Part shown: positions 35,173 to 46,964 of the stretch, in pieces
How the letters are laid out: every line of letters starts with the position of its first letter
Position numbering within the stretch: the stretch's first letter is position 1
NCBI GenBank assembly: GCA_016630905.1
Contig: WBMQ01000004.1
Location: 1,054,001 to 1,118,000 of the forward strand
DNA: 64,000 nucleotides
Origin: Capillidium heterosporum
Taxonomy: Eukaryota > Entomophthoromycota > Entomophthoromycetes > Entomophthorales > Capillidiaceae
Direction of reading: 5' to 3'
Notes under the pieces: model-generated
The model's input: the letters and a program-made list of their open reading frames with translations, nothing else
What the model was told of the DNA's origin: nothing
Database searches by the model: none
Translations under genes and position numbers: made by a program

Positions 35173-36309
35173 ATTTTTATCGAGTTTTGATAACCTTTTA
35201 TTTGATATCAGGAGTAATGACAGCAGTAGTTATTTTAATGCCGACTATATGAGCTAATACGTATGATGACTCAGATATATAAATGTTTAAATTACTACGG
35301 TTTAAAGCTTTGTGTTTTTATGGCTCACATATTTATCCAGCTTTTTGGAACTTGAATGACTATCGCTGATATAACAATATTCCTTTCTACTTCAGCTTAG
35401 ATTTTACTCTACTTGTGCAAAGTTTAGTATATATCGAAATGGAAATAATAATATCTACCACTAACCATGACCCATAGTAAACTGTAAATTTTCTTCATAA
35501 TAGACCTATTCTTATGAATTCGGAGCCAACTTATAACTAACCATTTGGTATTAGAGTATTGGATATTTTTTGATATCTCACTTTATATAGTACCTTGTTC
35601 TGGTTATCTGTAATATATCTTTCATTAAAGTAGCTTGCAATTGCCATTACAAGATATATATATTAGTCATAAGAATCTTTAAACGGGCTATTATTATAGC
35701 CAGAATTTACAATATTACATTGTTTGGATACAGGGTATACTTTTCCAAGTTTAATAGTAAGAAATTACACAATTTATCTGAACATAGCAGGTAGGTTAGA
35801 GATATCATCGCCAAGTCCTTTGCATCAGCCAAGAGTTCCAAATGGATCACATTTCTAAAGAATAATCGTGCTGGAGAATTCAAGGAATTCTAAAGGGATA
35901 ATGGATGACGGGAAAACTGAATACGCTAAAATGTTTAATATTTATAGGTTCAAGTTTGCAATCAAATATGCAGATTCAAGACTCTATTTCCTGAACAATT
36001 GGTGATTGGGATTTAGTAACAGGAGCATGTGATATGCCATCGAAAAGATATCGCGAGCGAATCAAACCAGTTAAATTGAGCATTCATTTGTAGATTGAAA
36101 TTAATTTAGTAATTTGTCGTTTAATTCTAAACCTCTATATTCTTGCAAACTGGGACTAGCCCTTTCTCGATATCCTTTACTTTTAGATTTATACAGAAGT
36201 AAATTCCACACAGGAATACAAGTTAACAGCCTTCTGCAGATAAGTAAGCTACCTAATTAACGGACAAGCGTAAGCCCTGCAAGATCAAATAGTAATACTT
36301 CAAAGTGAG
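35173..36309. other. Intergenic, AT-rich
   Basis: About 1.1 kb between the aminotransferase and the OSH gene. No gene supported. Confidence 0.45.
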
Positions 36310-38051
36310 ATGGATAAATCGATTACCCCGAATGACAGCCCTATCAGCAACAAGGAGCTTCAGCTTTGCGATTCGAATAATAGCTCAGTGACCAGCTTGA
36401 CACGGCCAGAACAGTTGGGGTTCGACGATAAAGATTCGAGTGAAAGTGGGAGGTTCAAGTTCCTTTTAGGCCTGTTGCGCAAACTCATCGGTGTTAGCGA
36501 CATTATTAACCTGTAAGTTTATGGATTTTAATTTTTTTTACCCCATTACCTTGCAGCAAGCATTCCATACAGTTGCACTTTTAAATTCAACATCACATTA
36601 TATATATAAATATTCACTAACATTCAATTTTCTTATATTCTCTGAAAGACGGATAAGTTTGCCTAGTCAGGTTTTAGATCCCATTCCCAACTTAGAATCT
36701 TTAAATTGGATTGATCGACCTGACTACTTTGCCAAGTAACATTCATTCTGATTTTCAGCATATACTCATTTTAAATATTTAGTATTGGTCAGTCCGATGA
36801 TGAGCTTGAGCGTATGATATCAGTCCTTAAATACTGCTTTTCTAAAGATTGCGGCAAAGCGGTAAGTTCAAATTCATTTACAATTAGCTAACGTTGAGTT
36901 TACAGAAAAGCAAGCTGAAAAAGCCATACAACTCAATCTTAGGAGAACACTTCTTATGTTACTGGAATACCAAGTTACCTGAAAGCGACAAAAGTGTGAC
37001 CGTAACCTTATTAAACGAGCAGACTTCGCATCATCCTCCAGTATCAGCATTCCACTATCACTGTCCCGACACTGGTGTATCCGCTCGTGGTAACGATCAC
37101 ATCAGTGCCAAGTTTACTGGAACTGGTAAGGCTTTATAGTGGCTCTCTTTCGATTAACAATCCATTTAAGCTGTCAAAGTGACTCCCGGTGAATTAGCTA
37201 AAGGAATCTATATCAATTTGGAACACCGAGACAACGAAGAGTACCATATCACTCACGCTAACGCCCACATCCAAGGTTGGTTGTCTGGTAGCCTCTATTT
37301 GTCTTTACAGGGCCGTGTAATTGTTTCTTGTCCTAACCTGAAATTGAGAGCTGTTTACGATTTCAAGCCAGAGGTATGTAGCATTACTTGTCTATCACTT
37401 ATCCAAAATTTATATTTACATATTGATTAGTCTTGGCTGGGTAGATCAAAGTATGCGCTCGAGGGTAAGCTTTTCCGATACAACCCGACTTTCAACCATG
37501 AACTTGGCCACTCTGACCTGCCCGATAACAACTTCAGTTTAAGTAGCGTCCCCGATTCCGATCTGATTGGGACTTTAACGGGAAGTTGGAAGTCGCAAAT
37601 ATACTTGCAGCTCAAAGGAAAGGTAATCTACAACATCTATTTTCACTTTAATGTTTTTTCCTTTATATCTTGCTAATGCTTCTTTTGAACGTCCATCTAG
37701 CAACCTGAATTACTCATTGATGTTACTGAATTGGATACGCTACCCAAGAACGTCAAGCCATTGGAACAGCAGCATGAACTAGAATCTCGAAGGTAGTTTT
37801 TTAAAAGAGTCTTATACTAACCACTGTGCAGAGTCTGGCAGGAGGTCACTGATAACATCTTGGCCAAAGAGTTCAGTAAGGCTACTTCGGCCAAGATCGC
37901 CATCGAGGATAGACAGCGTGAAAAAGCTAGAATAGCCAAGGAGAACAACGAGCCTTGGATCCCTAAATACTTTACCTTCCAGCCCGATTTACCCCACATT
38001 CCCATACTTCGTAAGGATGCCATGCCGGATTACGGGATAGGTGAAGAGTAG
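36310..38051 (+). CDS. KES1: Oxysterol-binding protein-related protein, short OSH4/KES1 type
   Basis: Lipid-transfer protein exchanging sterol and PI4P between membranes. About eight exons, roughly 430 residues. A polar N-terminus (MDKSITPNDSPISNKE) precedes the ORD: LLRKLIGVSDIINL, RISLPSQVLDPIPNLE, KKPYNSILGEHF, and the fingerprint LLNEQTSHHPPVSAFHY, whose His pair contacts PI4P phosphates in Osh4. Later segments are ITHANAHIQGWLSG, GRSKYALEGKLF and the C-terminal WQEVTDNILAKEFSKATSAK, then QREKARIAKENNEPWIPKYF. No PH or ankyrin domain is encoded, so it is the soluble single-domain type. All joins are in frame. Confidence 0.92.
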
Positions 38052-38783
38052 ATCTATACCTTGGTTAGCTTGTACGACTACATACTATTTCCAAGTTCCC
38101 CTTTGAATATTAGTGTTTGTATTAATGTATATAGCTTTCCATTACGTTTTTATGTGTATTTTCAATTTTTGCTATTTGTACTCAAATAGATATATTTAAC
38201 TTTTGAAGATTTGTTAATGAAATATATGGTTTAATATGGTGGCGTTATTGGATTTCATTATTGAAGTTCGATCGTTCTGCCTGGTTAAACTATATATACA
38301 TATTTTATTTATAAATGTAATGTTTTATCAAAGCTATGAAAAGACATGCTTGGAATATTCTGAAGTATGGTGCATTATATAAATATGTATGTCGTTATTT
38401 TTTAATGGACTTAAAGTGAAAAAACATTCACATACAAATTAATTTTCTAAAGTACACTATTTGGAAAGGTAGGGCAGCTATACGATTGCCTTGAAAACCT
38501 TACTAAAGGCCGAGAACGAATATCTCAAAGATACTAAACCAAAGTATTTATGCCAAGATAGTGGTGTATCGATCTTAACTTGAATAAGAGGGTATATGTG
38601 TTTTTAGTTGATTTTCAGAAGTTTTCAAGCTCTTCCAATATGAAATAATGTTCTGTACTGATTCCAAAATTCTATATCTTCATACATAGTACTAGAATAT
38701 ATACTAAATAAAGCTTGAAATTAGTGCCGAAATTTTTTATCAGGTAAAGGCAAATTTTAGATTACCTGTGGGTTTCGCAAGAG
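38052..38783. other. Intergenic, AT-rich
   Basis: 3' flank of the OSH gene. No gene supported. Confidence 0.4.
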
Positions 38784-38793
38784 TATATATAAA
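38784..38793 (+). promoter_or_regulatory. TATA-like element
   Basis: TATATATAAA reading toward the gene at 39172, but about 350 bp away, so a long or spliced leader would be needed. The same region is open in one frame for about 75 codons without an ATG. Confidence 0.3.
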
Positions 38794-39171
38794 CAGCAGT
38801 TATAAATCGATTGCTGTCGCTTACTTGTCCCATCAAACCGAAGAATTTAACATATCTGAAGCTCAAGTCGAAAATAACAAAGCTGCAATTAACTTTCCCT
38901 ACTCAAGATTTCAAAGTAAAATTCCCGACTCCTAAATAAAGGAACTAAAAATAGATGTAACAAATTTCCCAAAAGACAAAGTAGCAACGTAACGCCAAAC
39001 TTTTGAAAAATATACAGATACAAAGGATATATATTTAAAACCAGAGGGCGATCCAACACAATCTTTTCAACATTACTACGAGTCAAAGGTCCAATAAAGT
39101 ACTCAACCGATTTGAAAAGGTGGTAATACTCCTTAGCTTTATGACTACTGGCAAATCCAACTCTATCGATC

Positions 39172-39963
39172 ATGTTACTGCAATCCCTATGCCCCATATC
39201 AAACCCATTGATGACTACCGCAAGTACGCCAAGATGTAATCGGAAATCCCAGCTCGATCTCAACTTTGGTAAGGGTAAGGTATCTTCGGCCGAACTGAGT
39301 AAGGGTCCCATCTCCGTATTTGGAATATTCTGCTTAACTAAACATACCACAACCAACACCTGCACTAACGATATCGATTCAAATAGTATTTCAAGGCGTA
39401 AAGCAAGATCAAAGTTCCGACCAAAGATCACTAATAAACTTTTCGATTCCAATAGTAGTAGTAACGATCTCTACACCAATCAAAGCACAATCTTCGATAC
39501 CATCGAAAAGCTATTGGAGATGGATACTCCGAACCACAGATCTACTAAGAGGGATATACATAACGATGCTGATACCAAACCTATTAAATCACGCAGCAAA
39601 CGTACCAACTCCAGCCGCTATAAACCCAAGTTTCGAAAGTCCATCTTAACTACTCTCAATTTGAATTACAATCCTTCCCAGTACAGTACTAACTTCCGTG
39701 AACCTATCTTTGACATCGGCTGGTGGAGCTTCAGCTTCCCCATCAACTTCACTATAAGAAATTTGAAGGATGATGAAAGTGCTGAAGCCGAGAAGACAAA
39801 GTTACAAAGACGGAACTGTAACTTCAACTTCAGTTTGAGACCTATGGAAGGTAAGTGTGCCTGTTGCAACCTATTCCACGGTACCATCATTCAGCTTGAA
39901 CCTTTAGAGTTAGGAATTGGAACTGGAGTCGTTTTCCAGTATAGTTTGGATCGTTGGCTTTAG
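39172..39963 (+). CDS. Hypothetical protein, basic and Ser/Asn/Thr-rich
   Basis: Single open frame of 263 codons. The middle is low-complexity and basic (KPIKSRSKRTNSSRYKPKF). The last 100 residues are more ordered: NLNYNPSQYS, FDIGWWSFSFPINF, EGKCACCNLFHGTIIQLEP and VVFQYSLDRWL. No family is recognised. The true start may be upstream: an ATG at 39141 opens MTTGKSNSIDHVTAIPMPHI, then KPIDDYRKYAKM, and hits TAA at the point where a one-base shift would enter this frame (NRKSQLDLNF). An overlapping minus-strand frame (38889–39452) is of similar openness, so the strand is not certain, but the C-terminal half supports plus. Confidence 0.5.
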   Translation: MLLQSLCPISNPLMTTASTPRCNRKSQLDLNFGKGKVSSAELSKGPISVFGIFCLTKHTTTNTCTNDIDSNSISRRKARSKFRPKITNKLFDSNSSSNDLYTNQSTIFDTIEKLLEMDTPNHRSTKRDIHNDADTKPIKSRSKRTNSSRYKPKFRKSILTTLNLNYNPSQYSTNFREPIFDIGWWSFSFPINFTIRNLKDDESAEAEKTKLQRRNCNFNFSLRPMEGKCACCNLFHGTIIQLEPLELGIGTGVVFQYSLDRWL

Positions 39964-40554
39964 ATAATTTTTCTAATTTTTGCTATTTTTAAGTTTTTAG
40001 CTAGACTAAAGGCATATTTTAGTTAATAGAGATACTACGGTATAATACTTTTACTTTGACTTCTACTTAATTAATGTTCTTTCTACCATCACTTTTTCTA
40101 TTTGCCTAATAAATGTAATGCTTTATATATCTTCTGTAGTACTATTTATTAAGATTACCTATATACATAGATAAGTTTCTAAGCCAACAACCTCAATGTT
40201 TTTATAGTATACTCGATTTCAAGCTTGAGATAATCATCCACAAATGAATGGATTAAGCTATACCTAAAAAGGATATATATAATAGAACGACATATCTTGT
40301 AGTCAACTGTTGTAGTTTAGACCTATCATTTTTATCACTTTTGGTTTTATAAGCTTCCACCAGTAAGCGACCTTTGCCATCGATTGATACTAATTTGAGC
40401 AAATCCTTTACACCAGAACATAAAGTTACAAGTTTAAGTGAGCCAAAATTAGTTACACAAGATCAACAAATTTATGAAGCCTTCAATTTTTAGACTGGGT
40501 TTTCAAAGTGCTGCAACAACCTAAGCCATCTCAACTAGAAAATACATTCCAACA
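39964..40554. other. Intergenic with UHRF1-like promoter
   Basis: AT-rich; no gene supported. TATATAATAG near 40275 is a weak TATA candidate. Confidence 0.35.
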
Positions 40555-42296
40555 ATGGCCGACAAATCTAAAGTAAAGTTCACCTTTGAGGCTGAGTGCA
40601 ACTTCCACTGCCATGCTTGTTACAACCCTGCATGTTTAATTCACACTTGTTTCGAATGTAATGGTAAAGTGATGAGTCTGAGTTCAGTTGTCTGTGATGG
40701 ATGTGGTAAGGGTTGTCACATCGCTTGTATACCACCTTATGTAGCAAATCTATTCGACAATTCTTGGTAACCTTTTATTTATTTATAGTTTTTTTGGATA
40801 TGATTATTTGGAATACGTTTGGATTCTATTCTATTTTAAGTTTGTAGCATCTTTACTAAATGTACTATATTATTATTTTTGCTTAGGATATGTAGAAACT
40901 GTTCCACTTCAGATCCAAAAGGCAAGTTAGTGAATGCAAAGTATACTGGCAAAGTTCCTGGAATTTTGTGTGGCACTTCCTGGCAGGTCAGAAAACAAGT
41001 TCGTGAAGATTTAATTCATGCGTAAGTACTCTTAATGTTCCAAACTAACTATATAAAGGCCATTAATAGCTGGAATCAATGGGAATGGATGGAGTTCCTG
41101 CCTATTCTATAGTTCTATCCAATGCCTACGATGTAGACTTGGATCTCGGTGACGAAATTTATTATACCAGTTCTGAGGAAAATGAAAGTATAGACTTTAA
41201 CACCCAGAAATCCAACCAGATGCTCTTCTCTTATAACCTTTCCTTAGCAATCACCATCGATAATCACTTTGAGTACGACATAAAGGATCCTGAATGCTAC
41301 ATGAAGAAAGATAATGATGGATATTTAACACCGGGGAGCCAGTTCAACCGGATAGAGGCTTTGGACTGGACCAAAAGTAGTCCGGTACGGGTCATCCGCC
41401 CCATCTTCGAGGAAAACAAGCCTAGCAATAAATTAGGATACCGGTACGACGGTATATTCAAACTGGTCAGTTTCTGGTTCCAGAGGCACTCCAACGGATT
41501 CGTGATGGTACGGTTCCAGTTTAGACGCGACGATATCGAACCCTCACCTTTAACTTCACAGGGGATACAGTATATAAAAGACAATAACCTCTACCTCAAG
41601 CTGGCGGAAATGCGGCACAAGCATACTAGGAAGGACCGAGGGCTTGAACTGACGGACTCCCCCCGATCCAACAAATCTATCCGATCCGACTCATTCGATT
41701 TTTACGATGAAAACCAAGCAGCACGGACGCAACCCCTTCGGAATATCATCAAACGCAAACGCCTAGTTATGGAGAAGATCAACAGTATCGACGACTCTTA
41801 CATTAATTTAACAGAATTGGACGTAGTGTACGATTCGGATGGGCACTACGACCCCCAAGTATACCAGGATCCCCTCAAATTTTTCTTGTATGAGATGAAT
41901 AAGCTCATACCCAAAGATACCAAGAACCGCAGGCTATGGCACACTATAAGACAGAACGCATTTCCCAGCATTAAGTACTTTGTCATGAAGGTGGCCACTA
42001 TCCTCGAATGTGGTTTATGTAACAAACTGGTGCATCACTTTCGCCCCATCACTACCCCTTGTGAGCACAACTTCTGCTACCGATGTTTCCGAAACAACAC
42101 TTCCAAGAATAAATTAGAGTGTCCCGTATGCTTTGCAAACTTCAACTCCATGACCTTCGACCACGACCTCTTCGCACATTCTTTAAGTAAGATTGAGATT
42201 CCGATCTACGACATCTCGACCAACCACCAGCTCTCACTAATACTCATCAAGATCAACCAGTTCGGTAGGAAGCATCTCGTTCAGATTTCAACATGA
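40555..42296 (+). CDS. UHRF1: UHRF1-like PHD–SRA–RING E3 ligase, one frame break
   Basis: Exons 40555–40766, 40887–41021 and 41059–42296 give about 520 residues. PHD-type finger: CHACYNPACLIHTCFEC…, then HIACIPPY and the closing WICRNC. SRA (YDG) domain: GKVPGILCGTSWQ, NAYDVDLDLGDEIYYTSS, NRIEALDWTKSSPVRVIR, RYDGIFKLVSFW and RFQFRRDDIEPSPLTSQG. A C3HC4 RING follows: CGLC, TPCEHNFCYRCF, CPVC. In animals UHRF1 reads hemimethylated CpG with the SRA and ubiquitinates histone H3 with the RING to recruit DNMT1. UBL and Tudor domains are absent, and there is no RING between PHD and SRA as in plant VIM. One extra G in GGG (41081–41083) breaks the frame; removal gives AGINGMDGVPAYS, aligning with the copy at 1–644. 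YTSSEE replaces the usual YTGSGG. Confidence 0.88.
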
Positions 42297-43810
42297 TTAT
42301 AGTATAAAAATACTATTGAATTTTTTGGATACATGGGCCGATTTTAAGAGAGCTGAATTTTTTACTTTGCTACTCAAGCCAAATTATAAGGTAGTATCAA
42401 ATATACGGATGGTTTTCACGTAAAGTTCATTTACAGTTATACGCTAATTCTATCTAATAGCACTATATCCTCAATCTTAATATACTAACTCTGGTCAATG
42501 ACAATTACAGTTTTGATTTCATTTTCACTTTAAAAGTTTCGAACATTATACTATATCTATTTAAAAATTGAATTGGTTTGCATTCGATCTTATATAGCTT
42601 TTAGTCTTTGTAAATCGGATAAATACTATATATATCACATTACACAATATATTTGTTAGTGTATGTTCGTTTGGCATTTGGTTTTAACAGTGTAGAGGTA
42701 TATATATTAAAAGCTTGATGTTTATGAAGCCTACAATACGAAGAGGGATATATGAACGATAGCGATTCACCAAGGTTCTTAAACGTATAAGTTTTTTTCT
42801 AAAATAACCAATACTAATAAAAGTTACCTTATAAGGAAGGAGGTGATAAATAGGATTGTATAGCATTCGAATATTCCTCTCCATACACAAAACTACATTA
42901 TAAATCAATTAATACAATAATTCAGTTCCTTGTATTGATCAAGAATCTTAATGGTAATGTTAAAAATCAAAATATATTATAGGAAAATAAAAACTACAAA
43001 GAAATATATATAAGAATATAGTATCAGTTGGAATGTAGCTTAGAGATGTGTATAAAGTTAATTTTCGACTACGTACAATTAAAATTGGATAGTTCTTTAC
43101 TTTACATTCTCATTTTAAACCTTGCTATCTCTGAATCCTTTACAAAGCAAAGCTTTCGTAACTTATATAGCTAATATACTGAATAGCTGATGAATGAATA
43201 ACAAAGCAAATTATAGATTAGTTTATTGATTCTTATACCCATTTTGTATAGCTTGTTATCAACCGCTCATTTCCATGACTTCTCTCTTCAGTAAGTAAAA
43301 GTACTTGCCAAGTGCTTGTAGTTTCGGATTTCAAAAACCTTCCTTAGTAATACTGCATGCTAATCCATATTCTAATTTTATAATGCTTTGAGGAACATCT
43401 ATTTTATCTGTTTTCTAAATCCAACAAAATGTATTATAAAATTTTGAAATGCTATAAAATATTACTAATCTATATCGATACTCTTGTAAACTTTATTTAA
43501 AAGTGATCGATAGCGTTAAGGATATCAATCTCTTATACAACCTATAGACGGGTGTAAAGAGATATTGGCATCAAAATAATATACTTTCTTAAAACTTCAA
43601 TTTAAAGTTGTCATCATATAAAGTTTATAGAAAGTACCTTTTAACTAGCTAAAGCATGAGAAATTTATCTTAAAGCAGCTACGACGCTTAAAAGTACAAT
43701 AAAAAGTAAATGTAATTAAAAGTATTGGCTTATAATATTTAAAAAAGTACTCTACAAAACAATGTACAAACATCTACTATCGAATGTAATAAAACTCATT
43801 GCTAATCAAT
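42297..43810. other. Intergenic, AT-rich
   Basis: About 1.5 kb. A 74-codon minus-strand frame (42684–42908) is not supported by any feature. No RNA gene seen. Confidence 0.45.
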
Positions 43811-44273
43811 TTACTCCTTCTTTGGGAAGAATTCGGTTGATACGGGGGTACGGGGATAATCCAAAACTTCACCACGTTCCTCCATACGTCTCTTAGCTTC
43901 GTGGTAGGCCCAGGTCGAGATACTATTAACAAATATAAAAACAAAAGTTCATTTAGTTCAATATCAAAAATATAAATTAAAAAGTTACCCGTTGTCAGGC
44001 TTGTAGTAGTAACCTAGAAATCCAACTAGGAAGAAGGTACCCCAACCCCAAGCCCAAATGGTCTCCCAAGGTTCCTTAACTCTCTGTTCACCAGCTTTCA
44101 AAGGCTATATAATTAGAAAAAAGTCAAATTTTAAAAGTTACTTTCTCATTGAACAAATAGCCTCCGGGTTCGTTGTGGGGGTAAGGCTTCGAGCCGCCAC
44201 CCCGCACTACAGCACTGGTCTGTAAGCTACGTGATAGGGTCGGTGCTAAGGTTCGGTTGAGTTTACGAAGCAT
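43811..44273 (-). CDS. NDUFB11: Complex I subunit NDUFB11/ESSS
   Basis: Accessory subunit of the membrane arm of NADH:ubiquinone oxidoreductase. Three short exons (first 44273–44142, intron 44141 onward) encode 119 residues. It starts MLRKLNRTLAPTLSRSLQTS, an Arg/Ser-rich mitochondrial presequence. Then come HNEPGGYLFNEKP, KEPWETIWAWGWGTFFLVGF as the single transmembrane helix, YYYKPDNGISTWAYHEAKRR and the C-terminal RTPVSTEFFPKKE. The order EPxGxLFN–PWExIW–TM–YKPD–TWAxxEAKRR is the family signature. Each exon is too short to show as a long ORF. The organism therefore has complex I, unlike Saccharomyces. Confidence 0.88.
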
Positions 44274-45104
44274 CTGTATAAAAAATCTAAAGCGTTTTGA
44301 GATGCAAAAGTCAACTTTTGTCCAAATCTGAGATCAGAGATAATCTATCTTTAATGGAACTTGATTGGTTATTTTTGTCCAAGTTGAATCGGATTGGAAA
44401 GGTAGGGAGCTTGGGATGGTGGAAGCATATTGTTGAAAAGGACATGTAGTGGGAAGTCAAAGGTATAGGATTGTTTGAGGTTTGTACTTATTGAAGGTTT
44501 TTTTCAAGTAGTAGAGCTATTTGATTGTGAAGTTTTATTAGAAGTAGACCTAGGGTAACGCAGCTGATAGTGAAATTTTCCTGCTAATTACAAAAAGCAT
44601 GAAAAGGTATCATCATACTAGCACTACTATTTAATTATATTCATTGATATATTAAGAGCCATTAAGGTTTTTACAGCTGTTTTTTCTTTAAAAAAGGTAC
44701 TGGTTCTAATATAACCAGAATATATATTATATGCCACTATCTTTCTCAATTCTTATTAGACTGATAATTGTACAAGCAGATGGAATATTTGAAGCTGTTA
44801 TCGATAGAAGGGCTGGTTTGTATCAATTATAGAATAGTAAGTATACTAAAGCTAAAGTACACAGCATATGTAGTTCGAATAGAACTAGAATAGTATAAAA
44901 TGGTCAAAGCTTCCAAACTATTAACTACAATTGAAATAGGTCTAGCCACAAGTTCCTCATCATTTATTTGTGAAATATATAATGTTGGTAAAGACAAAAT
45001 TAAAAGTAAGCTACTCTGTTGAAATAGCTGTCAGACCTAAAGACATACTTAGAATATGGTAACGCTACAGATATATGTAGTTAAACAATCCAACGAAGCT
45101 CTAT
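44274..45104. other. Intergenic
   Basis: Upstream of the complex I gene and downstream of PRP45. No gene supported. Confidence 0.4.
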
Positions 45105-46788
45105 TTAATCGTAGCGACGACTGCGGCCTTGATCCCTTCTGCTACGACGATTCTCACGCTCACTACTGGAGCTACGTTCCCTATGACGATCACGACGTTC
45201 TCGGTCATCACTAGTTTCTCTTATCTCCCTCACAGGAGATCTTTACGTTAAATTAGTCGATGTCAATGAAATAATATATTACCTCGATCGCTCTCGTTGA
45301 GATTTACGGTTGGAACCATACTGGGGTATGACGGCCTTTTTGACTTCACCTAAGAAGGCGTCGATATCACCGTCGATATCGGCTTTGCTAGCCTTGGTAA
45401 ATTGGACAGGACCCGAGCTAGGTTCAGCGGCATCGGCGCCTTTGAAGGCTTTGGGCTTGAATGCCGAGGCGAAACGGTCGCTGCCCTCGATAGCAGCCAT
45501 AGCTTCGTCGCCACCATCGATGTCTTCGCCATAACTCTTCTTGGGTCGGTAAATGGCGTTAGCTGAGGATCCGTTGAACAGGGATCTGTCGTAGATGTTA
45601 TAGGAATCTGAATCGGCAAAGCCCGATCCCAAACCGGAGGTCTGATTGAAGAGACGTGCATCGAACATCGAGTCCTTGGATAAAGTAGGCTTAGCTAATC
45701 CTAAAGCTACCTTCTCACCAACATCTCTACCTTCCTCCCTAATAATAAAGACATTAGCAACATTTATAGTAGGAAAATGTACCTGGAGAGATATTTGGCT
45801 CGCTGGTCGTTACCCATACGAGAAAGACGAAGCTCACGCTCTCTCTCCTTCTGCTTGTCCTTCCGCAGTGCCTGACGAGCTTTGAGTTCGGCAGCGTCCT
45901 CACCGTCCGAACTTTCATCGGTGCTCTCTCCCTCTTTAGTGGCTACCAGGCTGGATCTAATTGGATTTAGAAATTATTTTAAACAATCGTATTACCTGGA
46001 CTCACGGGCTTGTTGAGCCAGATGGCGTAACGACTCCTCCTTTTGTAATTTAGCTTTCTCAGCCACCTTATTTTGGTATAAGTTACGGGACTTGATTTCA
46101 TCGCGTGAATGACGTTCAGCTGCAAACAGTGCTTCAGACAGAACGGCAAATTTGTCGTTGATCTGGACCTATAATAAAGTATGAGCAAGATTCTAAAATA
46201 GCTAACTTACATCTTGGAGACCACGTCCATCAGCAGCTAGACGCTTGTCGAGAGGGATAGTATAACCCTTGGAGTTTTTCCAATTAGAGATACAGGGTGG
46301 GATAACCCAATTCTTTTGCTCTTCAGCCGTCACTTTACGTGGTGGGGAGTGGAGTACAGCACTAGGGGGTGATGGAGGACCTAAATGGCTTAATAATTTG
46401 TGGTTTATAACTAGTGTTACCGTTGGGCACCTTCTTATGCTTGAAACGGGGTGGTTCCATTGGGTCGGTTGGCATGTCGACAACTTTGATAATGCGCTGG
46501 TTGGCACCTACTTGAGAACTTCCAACCTGCTGACCAGGCGTATATCGGAAGTACGCAGGGCCAGTTTTTACTCCTCCACCATTGACTGTTTTGGGATTGG
46601 CAGCTGCTATCTTGTCTATTCAATACTATTAGAATTTGATAGTTAGTCGCATATTTACTGTTGGTGATGCGCTCAAGCGCCAGCCGGGTGCGTTCGGCAG
46701 TTTCTAAAACCAGTGCTTGGTCGGGTCGGCTGCTGTCTTCTTCTACCTGGTACCCAGTTGGTTTCGCTGATTTGACTAGTTGATCCAT
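45105..46788 (-). CDS. PRP45: SNW-domain splicing factor PRP45/SKIP, N-terminally short
   Basis: Spliceosome component that stays through both catalytic steps; also a transcription coregulator in animals (SNW1/SKIP). Seven or more exons. From the start: ETAERTRLALERI, then YFRYTPGQQVGSSQ, KVVDMPTDPMEPPRFKHKK, PPSPPSAVLHSPPRKVTAEE, the SNW signature CISNWKNSKGYTIPLDKR with LAADGRGLQ, a long charged helix, GRDVGEKVALGLAKP, YDRSLFNGSSANAIYRPKK and GPVQFTKASKADIDGDIDAF. The C-terminus is RS/RE-rich (RERSRSPVREIRET…RSRRYD). The ATG at 46788 gives MDQLVKSAKPTGYQ; an in-frame stop lies just upstream. Compared with animal SNW1 about 110 N-terminal residues are missing, and the divergent FSH1 gene leaves only 176 bp. 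Confidence 0.9.
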
Positions 46789-46964
46789 TTGTAAATTGAA
46801 ATTCAAGCTTTACTGTACTAAGAAATGTTTATTCAAACTTGCTAAACTTATGCTTTGACTTGAATCAAAGCTCAGTCTAGCGGTTGCTATTATTGGCTGA
46901 ACCATATTCAATTTCTAAATCAATTGAAGTTCAAAAGTCGAAACTCATCCAATATCTCAAGAAT
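46789..46964. promoter_or_regulatory. Divergent promoter between PRP45 and FSH1
   Basis: Only 176 bp separate the two start codons, so the promoters must overlap. No clear TATA box is visible. Confidence 0.5.

Noticed and set aside
38889-39452. 187-codon minus-strand frame overlapping the gene at 39172
   Set aside because: No domain, and its 5' half mirrors the plus-strand frame, whose C-terminal part looks more like a real protein. Kept only as an alternative in that entry.
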